Assembly: GCA_015063445.1 (NCBI GenBank)
Contig: SVUD01000040.1
Span: 1 to 17,051, forward strand
Source of the DNA: Oscillospiraceae bacterium
Lineage (GTDB): Bacteria > Bacillota_A > Clostridia > Oscillospirales > CAG-272
DNA length: 17,051 bases
Reading direction: 5' to 3'
Below, in pieces: positions 1 to 7,647 of this stretch (position 1 is the stretch's first letter; each line of letters begins with the position of its first letter). The translations under genes were made by a program, and so were the position numbers. The notes under the pieces were generated by a model, which saw only the letters and a list, made by a program, of their open reading frames with translations, did not search any database and was not told the DNA's origin.

Positions 1-99
1 TGAGGGTTCTGACCCGGCATCGCAAGATGCTGGGTTCGCATATGTTCGCCTGCGAACATATCTGGCGTTATGCGGTCATCAATGCCAAATTTAATATAC
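1..99. repeat. 99-bp hairpin-rich repeat, copy 1
   Basis: This stretch is identical base for base to 225-323. It contains three successive inverted repeats: 12-21/26-35 (10-bp stem with one G-T pair, closed by a GCAA loop of the GNRA type), 40-49/52-61 (perfect 10-bp arms, 2-base gap) and 63-69/81-87 (7-bp stem with one G-T pair, 11-base loop). The window starts inside or at the edge of this copy, so the unit may extend left. Three consecutive stems suggest a folded RNA or a REP/MITE-like element. The identity is not recognised and the strand cannot be assigned. Confidence 0.8.
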
Positions 100-100
100 G

Positions 101-131
101 GCGGAACATTTTTTTACAATGCTTATTCCGC
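101..131. repeat. Small inverted repeat between the 99-bp copies
   Basis: GCGGAA at 101-106 pairs with TTCCGC at 126-131, leaving a T-rich 19-base loop. It directly follows copy 1 and has no counterpart after copy 2, where the sequence changes into the terminator of the EF-G-like gene. It may be a fourth hairpin of a longer unit that is truncated in copy 2. Confidence 0.4.
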
Positions 132-181
132 ATAGCCATACCCCATTCTTTTACTTCGTATGTCAAATTCAAGCCGCTCGT

Positions 182-209
182 AACACCTCAATTTGAGGTG
201 TTATTTTTA
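182..209 (+). terminator. Intrinsic terminator-like hairpin
   Basis: AACACCTCAA at 182-191 is followed after one base by its exact complement at 193-202 and then by a T-rich run (TTATTTTTATT). In the plus direction this is a typical rho-independent terminator. No protein gene lies upstream inside the window, so it would end a transcript entering from the left, or one covering repeat copy 1. Confidence 0.6.
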
Positions 210-224
210 TTATGTCGAAGAGAA

Positions 225-323
225 TGAGGGTTCTGACCCGGCATCGCAAGATGCTGGGTTCGCATATGTTCGCCTGCGAACATATCTGGCGTTATGCGGT
301 CATCAATGCCAAATTTAATATAC
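225..323. repeat. 99-bp hairpin-rich repeat, copy 2
   Basis: Exact duplicate of 1-99, with the same three hairpins at 236-245/250-259, 264-273/276-285 and 287-293/305-311. Identity stops sharply at 323, five bases before the terminator of the neighbouring minus-strand gene. The offset between copies is 224 bp. Perfect identity points to a recent duplication or to gene conversion within a larger array. Confidence 0.8.
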
Positions 324-327
324 AGCT

Positions 328-370
328 AAAAACAAGGCTGCACTGACTAAATCAATGCAGTCTTGTTTTT
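328..370 (-). terminator. Bidirectional terminator after the EF-G-like gene
   Basis: AAAACAAG (329-336) and CTGCA (338-342) pair with TGCAG (356-360) and CTTGTTTT (362-369); the bases between the two halves (337, 361) form a G-T pair. The arms begin in A-runs and end in T-runs, so the hairpin can terminate in both directions. It lies just past the stop codon of the minus-strand gene starting at 2458. Confidence 0.8.
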
Positions 371-376
371 ATATTA

Positions 377-2458
377 TTACGCTTCCTTCTTAGAGTCGGC
401 TATGATCTTCTCTGCTATAGGAGCGGGAACTTCTTCGTAACGAACGAATTCCATATCGAATCTACCGCGTCCCTGAGTCATAGCGCGAAGTGCTATAACG
501 TAATCTGCCATTTCAGCCATCGGAGCTTCAGCTATGACCGCCTGAGTTCCTCTGCCGTCTTCAACAGGCTCGATACCGAGTACTCTGCCGCGACGCTTGG
601 GAAGATCGCCCATAACGTCACCAACGTAATTATCGGGAACGCAAACCTTAAGAGCGCCAACGGGCTCGAGAATCACGGGCTTAGCCTTGGGAAGTCCCTC
701 ACGGTATGCGATAGCAGCTGCAAGCTTGAAGGAAATTTCGTTCGAGTCAACGTCGTGATAAGAACCGTCGTAAAGCTCTGCCGCAAGGTTAACTACGGGA
801 TATCCCGCAAGAACACCCTTCTGCATACATTCCTTAAGTCCCGTTTCAACCGCGGGGAAGAAGTTCTTAGGAACCGCACCGCCGAATACGCTCTCTGTGA
901 ACGTAAGTCCTTCAGCTTCACCGGGAGCAAATCTGATCTTAACGTGACCGTACTGACCCGATCCACCGGACTGCTTCTTATGCTTTCCTTCAACGTCAGC
1001 AGTTCCCTTTATGGTCTCTCTGTACGCAAGCTTGGGCTTGGAAAGAGTTACGTTAGCGCCAAATCTCGCCTTAAGCTTGGATACGATTATATCAAGATGA
1101 ATGTCACCGAGACCGGAAAGGACAAGCTGCTTGGTTTCGGAATTATTTACGTATTTAACGGTAAGATCCTCTTCAAGAATTCTTGCGATACCGCCGGAAA
1201 TCTTATCCTCATCACCCTTGGAAGCCGGAGCAACAGCCATGCTCATATAAGGCTTCGGGAAGGATATGGGAGCGTATTTTACATTTTCCGCAAGAGTTGT
1301 CAAGGTATCGTTTGTGCCTGTAGCGTTAAGCTTTGCGACAACACCGATATCTCCGCAAGCAAACTCATCGATATCTATCTGCTTCTTACCGCGCATCATA
1401 AATATCTTACCCATTTTTTCACTCGTGCCATTGGTTGTGTTACGAAGAACCATATCCTTCTTAAGCTCACCGTTCATAACCTTGAAGAAGGACATCTTTC
1501 CCACAAAGGGATCCGCGACAGTCTTGAAGATAAAGATGGAGGTATCGGGGCTTTCAACTCCGATCTCAATATCCTTAATGCTTCCGTCAGCATCAACAAT
1601 CTTTTCTGTTCCGCGCGCGGTAGGTCTCGGGAAGGAATTGGCGATAGTATCAAGAAGAGTTTTAATTCCCCAGTTCTTTGTAGCCGCGCCGCAGAATACG
1701 GGAACTATTTCACCTCTGATAATACCCTCATGAATAGCATCGAGCGATTCTTCTTTCGAAATAGGCTCTTCATTAAAGAATTTATCCATAAGCTCATCAC
1801 TCGTCTGAGCGATAGCCTCAAGAAGCATATTGTGATACTCCGAGCAAATGTCAGTAAACTTCTCGGGAATGGGTGAGATTGAATATTCACCCGTTGCTTT
1901 TTCAAAGGTGTAAACCTTCATATCTATAAGGTTAGCAAATCCTATAACGGTATCACCGTCTATAATCGGAATCTGAATAGGACATACGGTAACACCGTAC
2001 TTCTCTCTTATCTGACCGAACACACGGTAGAATCTTGCTTCGCCGTCATCAAATCTGTTGATAAAGAACGCCTTGGGAATTCCGGCCTCAGTAGCAAGAT
2101 TCCAAGCAGACTCCGTACCAACCTCGATACCCGCCTTACCGTCAACAACGATAACGGCAGCATCGGCAGCTCTTACGCACTGGCGAACCTCACCTTCAAA
2201 ATCAAAGAAACCGGGTGTGTCAAGTATATTAATTTTAGTACCGCTCCAAAGCATAGGCGCCATGGCAGCAGATACAGAATATCCTCTCTTTATTTCCTCG
2301 GGGTCATAGTCGCAAACAGTATTTCCATCGGCAGTGGTTCCGAGACGGTCGGTCAATCTCGAAATATAGAGCATTGACTCTGCCAAAGATGTCTTTCCGC
2401 CTCCACTGTGTCCGAGTAAAGCTACGTTACGAATACTTTTGGTAAATACCTTTTCCAT
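377..2458 (-). CDS. EF-G-like translation factor GTPase (EF-G-2 type)
   Basis: A 693-residue protein with the full-length EF-G architecture: N-terminal GTPase, a beta-barrel second domain, and the alpha/beta C-terminal domains that contact the ribosome. Visible motifs are the P-loop GHSGGGKT (16-23), switch I DPEEIKRGYS (52-61), DTPG (80-83) and a G4 motif read as NRFD (134-137) in place of NKxD. The histidine that follows DTPG in canonical EF-G and EF-Tu is Phe84 here. This fits the EF-G-like paralogue group (Thermus EF-G-2-like) better than the main translocase, and the gene is not next to rpsL, rpsG or tuf. The start is supported by AAAGGAG upstream of the ATG. It probably acts on ribosomes in the cytoplasm, but the exact role of this paralogue group is unclear. 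Transcribed alone from its own promoter. Confidence 0.9.
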   Translation of the reverse strand: MEKVFTKSIRNVALLGHSGGGKTSLAESMLYISRLTDRLGTTADGNTVCDYDPEEIKRGYSVSAAMAPMLWSGTKINILDTPGFFDFEGEVRQCVRAADAAVIVVDGKAGIEVGTESAWNLATEAGIPKAFFINRFDDGEARFYRVFGQIREKYGVTVCPIQIPIIDGDTVIGFANLIDMKVYTFEKATGEYSISPIPEKFTDICSEYHNMLLEAIAQTSDELMDKFFNEEPISKEESLDAIHEGIIRGEIVPVFCGAATKNWGIKTLLDTIANSFPRPTARGTEKIVDADGSIKDIEIGVESPDTSIFIFKTVADPFVGKMSFFKVMNGELKKDMVLRNTTNGTSEKMGKIFMMRGKKQIDIDEFACGDIGVVAKLNATGTNDTLTTLAENVKYAPISFPKPYMSMAVAPASKGDEDKISGGIARILEEDLTVKYVNNSETKQLVLSGLGDIHLDIIVSKLKARFGANVTLSKPKLAYRETIKGTADVEGKHKKQSGGSGQYGHVKIRFAPGEAEGLTFTESVFGGAVPKNFFPAVETGLKECMQKGVLAGYPVVNLAAELYDGSYHDVDSNEISFKLAAAIAYREGLPKAKPVILEPVGALKVCVPDNYVGDVMGDLPKRRGRVLGIEPVEDGRGTQAVIAEAPMAEMADYVIALRAMTQGRGRFDMEFVRYEEVPAPIAEKIIADSKKEA

Positions 2459-2514
2459 TGTTTAGTCTCCTTTGACTTAGTGCTTTATGATGAAAATATG
2501 CATCACATATATAA

Positions 2515-2543
2515 ATTATACAACATTTTTATTTTAATTGCAA
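2515..2543 (-). promoter_or_regulatory. Sigma-70-type promoter of the EF-G-like gene
   Basis: Read on the minus strand: TTGCAA (2543-2538), a 17-base spacer, TATAAT (2520-2515). It lies about 55 bp before the ATG at 2458. The -10 is a perfect consensus and the spacing is ideal. The gap 2462-2770 thus holds two divergent promoters. Confidence 0.7.
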
Positions 2544-2613
2544 TAATTATTTTTGAAGTAAATAGCTATCGGGCGTAGAAATTAAGTCATGCTTTTTATT
2601 ACTTTTGCACAAA

Positions 2614-2649
2614 AAACATAAGAATAATAACATTTAAAAGCTTATGTTT
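2614..2649. repeat. Inverted repeat in the divergent intergenic region
   Basis: AAACATAAG (2614-2622) is the exact reverse complement of CTTATGTTT (2641-2649), with an 18-base AT-rich spacer. It sits between the two divergent promoters, upstream of the -35 of the ABC operon. It could be a regulator site or a weak terminator; nothing in the sequence decides this. Confidence 0.4.
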
Positions 2650-2696
2650 GAATTTCTGAGCGAAAAAAATTCTTTGCGTTTTTTTCAAAAAAGTCA

Positions 2697-2725
2697 TTGA
2701 CAAAGTGATATCATTATGATATCAT
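2697..2725 (+). promoter_or_regulatory. Promoter with overlapping double palindrome, ABC exporter operon
   Basis: TTGACA (2697-2702), a 17-base spacer and TATCAT (2720-2725) form a strong sigma-70-type promoter. Across the spacer and -10 lie two copies of the 8-bp palindrome TGATATCA (2706-2713 and 2717-2724), three bases apart, which together form a 19-bp dyad. A repressor dimer bound there would block RNA polymerase. Small ABC-2 exporter operons in Firmicutes are often controlled by GntR/YtrA- or TetR-type repressors, but no such gene lies next to this operon. Confidence 0.65.
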
Positions 2726-2770
2726 ATTATTGCAAGTTTTCATTATAAAAAACACTTTAAGAGGATAAAA

Positions 2771-3700
2771 ATGAAAAACATAATCGAAGTAGACAATCTC
2801 AATAAAAGCTTTGGCTCGGTTCACGCTGTGAAGAATCTCTCTTTCGTTGTTAAAGAGGGTGAGCTTTTTGCGTTTCTCGGTGAAAACGGAGCCGGAAAAT
2901 CTACAACCATTAATATAATTTGCTCCCAGCTCTCCAAGGATTCGGGAAGAGTTATAATCGACGGCAAATGCACCGATGAAAACACCTCGGAATCAAAGGT
3001 TAAGCTCGGAGTCGTTTTCCAGAATTCAGTACTTGATTCTGCGCTCAGCGTTTACGACAATCTCAAAAGCCGTGCTGCTCTGTACGGAATATTCGGCGAA
3101 GAGTTCGAAAAGCGCCTTTCTCACCTTTCGAGTATCCTTTATTTTGAGGACCTGCTTAAAAGACGAGTTGGAAAGCTTTCGGGCGGTCAGCGAAGAAGAA
3201 TAGATATTGCGAGAGCTCTTTTGCACGAGCCTAAGATACTTATTCTTGATGAGCCCACGACAGGACTTGATCCACAGACGAGAAAAACATTATGGAACGT
3301 AATTTCAGATCTCAGAAAAAATCAAAATCTTACCGTTTTTCTTACCACTCATTATATGGAAGAAGCAGCGGACGCCGATTACGTTGTAATTCTTAATAAC
3401 GGTGAAATATCGGCAAAGGGTACGCCGCTCGAGCTGAAGAATACATATACCGGCGATTACGTAACCGTTTACGGAATAACCGAAGCCAACGCGCTCTCAC
3501 TTGAGAGAGATTTTGAAAAAATCAGAGATGCTTTTAGATTTTCAGTACCCAATACAAAGGATGCCGCGCTTCTAATATCAAAGCATCCCGATCTCTTTGT
3601 TGATTTTGAAGTAACAAAGGGAAAAATGGATGACGTATTCCTTGCGGTCACAGGAAAAAAGCTTACCGAAAATGAAACGGAGGCAAAGGAAAACAAATGA
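2771..3700 (+). CDS. ABC transporter ATP-binding protein (drug/lipid exporter type)
   Basis: A 309-residue ATPase of the DrrA/CcmA-like class that powers export through a separate ABC-2 membrane protein. Visible: Walker A GENGAGKST (37-45), Q-loop Gln84, signature LSGGQ (136-140), Walker B ILILDEP (156-162) and H-loop His194. A C-terminal extension of about 90 residues after the ATPase core is usual for this class. An AGAGGA ribosome binding site precedes the ATG. The stop overlaps the start of the permease gene in an ATGA junction, so the two are translationally coupled and form one transporter. The substrate cannot be read from sequence; DrrA relatives export antibiotics, others lipids or polysaccharides. 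Confidence 0.92.
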   Translation: MKNIIEVDNLNKSFGSVHAVKNLSFVVKEGELFAFLGENGAGKSTTINIICSQLSKDSGRVIIDGKCTDENTSESKVKLGVVFQNSVLDSALSVYDNLKSRAALYGIFGEEFEKRLSHLSSILYFEDLLKRRVGKLSGGQRRRIDIARALLHEPKILILDEPTTGLDPQTRKTLWNVISDLRKNQNLTVFLTTHYMEEAADADYVVILNNGEISAKGTPLELKNTYTGDYVTVYGITEANALSLERDFEKIRDAFRFSVPNTKDAALLISKHPDLFVDFEVTKGKMDDVFLAVTGKKLTENETEAKENK

Positions 3701-4599
3701 AAACCGTGCTTGAATTGACTAAAAGAAATATAAAGCTCTTCTTCAAAGACAAGGGAATGTTTTTCACGTCTCTTATAACTCCCGCCATTCTTCTTGTTCT
3801 TTATTCGACCTTCTTAAGCAACGTATACCGCGATAGCTTTACCTCAAGCATTCCGCCAATGTTTGAAGTCGATTCAAAGCTTATCGACGGTCTTGTGGGA
3901 GGTCAGCTAATTTCTTCCCTTCTGGCAGTTTCCTGTATAACCGTTGCGTTCTGCTCTAATTTTCTCATGGTCCAGGACAGAGCTAACGGAACGTATAAGG
4001 ACTTGAATATGTCGCCTATAAAGCCCTCGGAGCTTGCGCTCTCTTACTATGCCGCAACGCTCATTTCAACGCTTCTGATATGCTTTGCCGCAACAGCTCT
4101 TTCCTTTATATATATCGCGATTATTGGGTGGTATATGAGCTTTACGGACGTTTTGCTCTTTATACTTGACGTATTCATTCTCGTTCTTTTTGGAACCGCG
4201 CTATCATCTGTGGTTAATTTCTTCTTATCCACTCAGGGACAGATATCCGCGGTCGGAAGCATTGTCAGCAGCTGCTACGGATTTATCTGCGGCGCTTATA
4301 TGCCCATTTCCTCCTTTGGAAGCGGACTCAGAAAAGCAGTATCGCTTCTTCCCGGAACGTACGGAACGTCGCTCGTACGCAATCACGCAATGCGCGGCGC
4401 GCTTGAAGAGATGCAAAACGAAGGTATGCCAACCGCAGTTATAGAGGATTTTAAGGATGCGCTCGACTGTAATATTTATTGCTTCGATAAGCAGGTCGGA
4501 ATCGGCGGAATGTTTGCGGTGCTATGCGCTACCGTCGCGCTTCTGATTGGTATATACGTTTTACTTAACGTATTCAGAAAACCCGCAAAATCCTCATAA
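3697..4599 (+). CDS. ABC-2 type transporter permease
   Basis: A 300-residue integral membrane protein, the channel half of the exporter. Six hydrophobic segments can be seen at about 24-42, 69-90, 113-138, 145-170, 185-207 and 268-292, the standard ABC-2/DrrB layout. An extracytoplasmic stretch of about 25 residues follows the first segment. The ATG overlaps the stop of the ATPase gene by one base step (ATGA). A terminator follows at once, so the operon has just these two genes. The substrate is unknown. Confidence 0.9.
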   Translation: MKTVLELTKRNIKLFFKDKGMFFTSLITPAILLVLYSTFLSNVYRDSFTSSIPPMFEVDSKLIDGLVGGQLISSLLAVSCITVAFCSNFLMVQDRANGTYKDLNMSPIKPSELALSYYAATLISTLLICFAATALSFIYIAIIGWYMSFTDVLLFILDVFILVLFGTALSSVVNFFLSTQGQISAVGSIVSSCYGFICGAYMPISSFGSGLRKAVSLLPGTYGTSLVRNHAMRGALEEMQNEGMPTAVIEDFKDALDCNIYCFDKQVGIGGMFAVLCATVALLIGIYVLLNVFRKPAKSS

Positions 4600-4620
4600 T
4601 ACAACTCTAGTTAGAATATA

Positions 4621-4687
4621 AATAAAAACGGGCATTTGCTTTTTTCTCTTTAATAGAGTTTAAAGCTTTTGCCCGCTTTATTTTTTT
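4621..4687. terminator. Bidirectional terminator between the ABC operon and radA
   Basis: An AAAAA run followed by CGGGCA (4629-4634) pairs with TGCCCG (4670-4675), which is followed by CTTTATTTTTTT. The loop contains a smaller CTCTTT/AGAG hairpin. The two genes converge here, and the A-run/T-run flanks allow termination of both. Confidence 0.75.
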
Positions 4688-4704
4688 GTAAGCTTTTGTT
4701 TGTA

Positions 4705-6084
4705 TTATTCTGCCTTTCTCATTTTCATACACGCGAGAGCCTGATAAATATTCGTAACGCCTATAAGCTCTACGTTCTCGGGAACTTGGATAGCGCTCGT
4801 TATATTTTTCTTCGGTAAGACTATTTTGGTAAACCCAAGCCTTACCGCCTCTTTTACTCTGTAATCTATATGTGAAACAGCGCGAACCTCTCCGGAAAGT
4901 CCGATTTCTCCGAAGGCGATAAGCTCATCGGGAATAATTCGATCGGTGATTCCGCTGATAAGAGCCATGGCGATAGACAAATCTGCGCTCGGTTCGTCAA
5001 GGCTTAAGCCCCCGGCAACGTTTACGTATACGTCGTTTTCATAGAATTTGAGTCCCATTCTCTTTTCGAGAACAGCGATAAGAAGTCCCATTCTGTTGTG
5101 ATCAAAGCCGTCAGCTGTTCTCTTGCCGGTCGGGAAAACAGTTTTAGTCACAAGCGACTGTATCTCGGTAATAATAGGACGTGTACCCTGCATAACGCAG
5201 CCCGCGCAAGAACCGCTCGTGTTTTTTGGACGCTCAGCCATCACGACCTCGCTTGGATTTGGAATCTCAACGAGTCCTTTATCGCCCATTTCAAAAACGC
5301 CTATTTCATTCGTAGAGCCGAATCTGTTCTTAATAGCTCTTATAATTCTGTACGAATTGGTTCTCTCGCCTTCAAAATACAGAACCGCATCTACCATATG
5401 CTCGAGAAGCTTAGGACCTGATATTCCACCCTCCTTATTCACATGACCGACGAGAAATACAGCGGCTCCCGACGATTTGGCATAATTTATAAGCGTGAGT
5501 GAGCCTTCCTTTACCTGAGTTATGCTTCCGGGGGCGCTCGTGAGATTTTCAGACGAAAGCGTCTGAACAGAGTCCATAATGATAACGTCCGGTCTCAATC
5601 GTTCGCACTCTGAAATTATAGAATCAAGGTCCGTCTCGGTGAGAAGATACAGCGAATCCCCATTTATTCCAAGACGCTCGGCTCTCAGCTTAAGCTGTCC
5701 CTTAGATTCCTCTCCCGATACGTAAAGCACTCGTCTTGAGCGCGAAAGCTCATGGCATATTTGCAAAAGCAAGGTCGATTTTCCGATGCCGGGCTCTCCC
5801 GAAAGAAGCACAGCAGAGCTATCTACGAGTCCTCCGCCAAGCACACGGTCAAGCTCCTGCATACCTGTTTTTGTTCTTATATATTCGGGCATTTCAAGTT
5901 CTGAAAATTTTTCTGCCTTGTTTTTTATTGCGTTTTTTTGATTATTATTAGTTCCGGTGCGTTTTTCCTTTACCTCTATTTCCTCATAAGTATTCCATGA
6001 GGAACAGTCAGGACATTTGCCAAGCCACTTAGGAGACGTAGCCCCGCATTCGCTGCAAACAAAGATGATTTTTGCGCCTTTCAT
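4705..6084 (-). CDS. radA: DNA repair protein RadA (Sms)
   Basis: A 459-residue RecA-like ATPase that promotes branch migration of recombination intermediates and repair of stalled forks. Domains in order: a four-cysteine zinc finger (Cys10, 13, 24, 27), a RecA core with Walker A GEPGIGKST (96-104) and Walker B ending at Asp172, the RadA-specific KNRFG motif (252-256), and a Lon-protease-like C-terminal domain. Length matches the family (about 460). An in-frame ATG 15 bases upstream was rejected because the ribosome binding site GGGAGGA overlaps it and is well placed for the ATG at 6084. It follows the amidase gene by 29 bases and is probably co-transcribed with it. Confidence 0.95.
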   Translation of the reverse strand: MKGAKIIFVCSECGATSPKWLGKCPDCSSWNTYEEIEVKEKRTGTNNNQKNAIKNKAEKFSELEMPEYIRTKTGMQELDRVLGGGLVDSSAVLLSGEPGIGKSTLLLQICHELSRSRRVLYVSGEESKGQLKLRAERLGINGDSLYLLTETDLDSIISECERLRPDVIIMDSVQTLSSENLTSAPGSITQVKEGSLTLINYAKSSGAAVFLVGHVNKEGGISGPKLLEHMVDAVLYFEGERTNSYRIIRAIKNRFGSTNEIGVFEMGDKGLVEIPNPSEVVMAERPKNTSGSCAGCVMQGTRPIITEIQSLVTKTVFPTGKRTADGFDHNRMGLLIAVLEKRMGLKFYENDVYVNVAGGLSLDEPSADLSIAMALISGITDRIIPDELIAFGEIGLSGEVRAVSHIDYRVKEAVRLGFTKIVLPKKNITSAIQVPENVELIGVTNIYQALACMKMRKAE

Positions 6085-6113
6085 TAAACGTCCTCCCATA
6101 ATTGTTGATTAAC

Positions 6114-6839
6114 TCATTCCTTGATATATTCTATAATACCACAAAGTATCGAAAAACTCAATTCCTTTTGGTATTCTTTTTCAGAAAGTTTTTTGCATTC
6201 CTCGGGATTCGACAAAAATCCGCATTCGATGAGTATTGCCGGATTGATTGAATTTTCAAGAAGATATATACCGTTTCCGCTTTTTACTTTCCTTTTGTTG
6301 TTTTGTTGAATACGTTTCACCGTCTCGGACTGAACCTTTTCCGCCAAAGCGCGTGATTTCTCGCTTTCTACACCGTAATAAACCTGAAGTCCCGAGCATT
6401 CCGCCGCTCCGTATGAATTCATATGTATGCTGACAAAAATAGCGTCATCATAAGAATTAGCTATCTTCATACGGTTTTTCAAATCGTTAATTTTACGCAT
6501 TCCTTTTATATTCTGCTCCTCGGTATACAGGAGCTTATCCTCGGTTCGTGTATATACAACGTTATATCCCGCTGCTGACAGATATTCCCCGAGTTTAAAC
6601 GTTATTTCAAGATTAAGGTCCTTTTCATAAACGTTATCGCTTCCTATGGCGCCCGAATCCTCGCCGCCGTGACCCGCATCGAGTATAACGGTCTTTTTAT
6701 TTGTCTGTGACGCTGCTGTAATATATTTCGCGCTCGCTTTTGCGTTTTCTGACAGCTTAATAAAGCATACGCTGTAAAGCAATACAACGCAAACAAGATA
6801 CGCTATGGCGCACAAGCGTTTTTTTAATTTTTCTATCAT
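6114..6839 (-). CDS. N-acetylmuramoyl-L-alanine amidase, CwlD-like
   Basis: A 241-residue zinc amidase (Amidase_3 fold) that cuts the amide bond between MurNAc and the peptide stem. One N-terminal membrane segment (about 10-28) anchors it or serves as an uncleaved signal. The expected zinc ligands are His57 (in DAGHGG), Glu72 and His139 (in SIHMNS), with catalytic Glu205 in LIECGFLSN. There is no cell-wall-binding domain. Length and layout resemble CwlD, which makes muramic delta-lactam in the spore cortex; a vegetative role is equally possible. Start chosen at 6839 because GGAGGTG lies 7 bases before it; an ATG 24 bases upstream overlaps that site. Its ribosome binding site is also one arm of a terminator-like hairpin. 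Confidence 0.87.
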   Translation of the reverse strand: MIEKLKKRLCAIAYLVCVVLLYSVCFIKLSENAKASAKYITAASQTNKKTVILDAGHGGEDSGAIGSDNVYEKDLNLEITFKLGEYLSAAGYNVVYTRTEDKLLYTEEQNIKGMRKINDLKNRMKIANSYDDAIFVSIHMNSYGAAECSGLQVYYGVESEKSRALAEKVQSETVKRIQQNNKRKVKSGNGIYLLENSINPAILIECGFLSNPEECKKLSEKEYQKELSFSILCGIIEYIKE

Positions 6840-6841
6840 AA

Positions 6842-6886
6842 AAAAGCACCTCCGAATACTCAAAACAAATATATGGAGGCGCTTTT
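6842..6886 (-). terminator. Terminator-like hairpin that buries the amidase ribosome binding site
   Basis: On the minus strand AAAAGCGCCTCC (6886-6875) pairs with GGAGGTGCTTTT (6853-6842): 12 bp with one G-T pair and a 21-base loop. It is followed by a T-run that reaches the amidase ATG at 6839. The hairpin can end transcription of the membrane protein gene. In read-through RNA it would mask GGAGGTG, the amidase ribosome binding site. Confidence 0.7.
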
Positions 6887-6893
6887 ATTATTA

Positions 6894-7481
6894 TTACTTT
6901 TTCTTAGGTGCTGATGGGAATAATCTTTTATCTCTAAGTCCCATAAGATACGAGAGATAAGTTACAAGAGATGCAACGAGGGAAAATACAAGATACAGAA
7001 TAGTTTCAATTGCGAGGTCGAGATTTCCGCTAATGCCATCCGTCAATCCCTGAATTATTCCGAGATACATAGAAACGAATATTCTGAAAAGGCCGTTAAG
7101 TATACCGAATATCGTATAAAGAGCCTCTGCGCCCGAAATCAGATATATAACAAAGAGCAAGAGCGCAAAGCCAACGAATACAAAGTTCGGCATGTTGGCG
7201 TAAATACCAAGCTTAAAGCCCTTTATCTTCTTCTCATCAATTCTGCCGGCATCAATTCTTATTTTATCCTTTGCGCCAATTTCCCAGGCTACTGTATATA
7301 TGAGAGCAAAATAGAACAGCATCGCAAAGGCGGATATTCCGATTTTTATGAGCAACGATGTTATTCCATCTACGCTTATAGCGGCAGCTGCCGTGTACAA
7401 GAACATAGAAAATATCGCTACACCTATCTGATTTATGTATAGCTTTACAATGCTGTCTGAATTATCACGAAAGAAACGCAT
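6894..7481 (-). CDS. Hypothetical multi-pass membrane protein
   Basis: A 195-residue hydrophobic protein not recognised as a known family. About five membrane segments can be seen (14-35, 40-66, 97-117, 122-145, 158-181). A charged cytoplasmic-looking loop at 67-92 is rich in Lys, Asp and Arg, and the tail is lysine-rich (ending KKK). The start was set at the ATG at 7481, preceded by AGAGGA; a longer reading frame would need a TTG at 7523 with no ribosome binding site. A possible promoter on the minus strand is TTGTAT (7560-7555), 16 bases, TAAAAT (7538-7533). It precedes the amidase and radA genes in the same direction but is separated from them by a terminator-like hairpin. Confidence 0.7.
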   Translation of the reverse strand: MRFFRDNSDSIVKLYINQIGVAIFSMFLYTAAAAISVDGITSLLIKIGISAFAMLFYFALIYTVAWEIGAKDKIRIDAGRIDEKKIKGFKLGIYANMPNFVFVGFALLLFVIYLISGAEALYTIFGILNGLFRIFVSMYLGIIQGLTDGISGNLDLAIETILYLVFSLVASLVTYLSYLMGLRDKRLFPSAPKKK

Positions 7482-7612
7482 ACAATCCTCTTTTGTTGTT
7501 TTTTTGTCTCTTGCATACGGCAAGATACAATAATTTTACCATAAAACGAAAAAAATACAATACCAAAAACAAAATGTTTACATTTTATCCACTAAATCCT
7601 TAAAAAATTTTG

Positions 7613-7647
7613 TATAATATAGTTGTAAAAACTTTTAGGAGCAAAAG
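7613..7647 (+). promoter_or_regulatory. -10 box and ribosome binding site of the recombinase gene
   Basis: A perfect TATAAT at 7613-7618 lies 29 bases before the ATG, and AGGAG at 7637-7641 is 6 bases before it. No good -35 exists at the expected distance (7590-7595 reads CACTAA), so the promoter is probably weak or needs an activator. The 5' untranslated leader would be only about 23 bases. Confidence 0.5.

Noticed and set aside
27..227. Open frame of 66 codons across the first repeat and terminator
   Set aside because: It runs through three hairpins and an intrinsic terminator, has no ribosome binding site, and does not look like a protein.
755..1876. Long plus-strand open frame (373 codons) opposite the EF-G-like gene
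   Set aside because: It is antisense to a clearly conserved GTPase, has no ribosome binding site, and its composition is that of a mirror frame.
7482..7523. Longer start (TTG at 7523) for the membrane protein
   Set aside because: There is no ribosome binding site before it, while the ATG at 7481 has AGAGGA in place.
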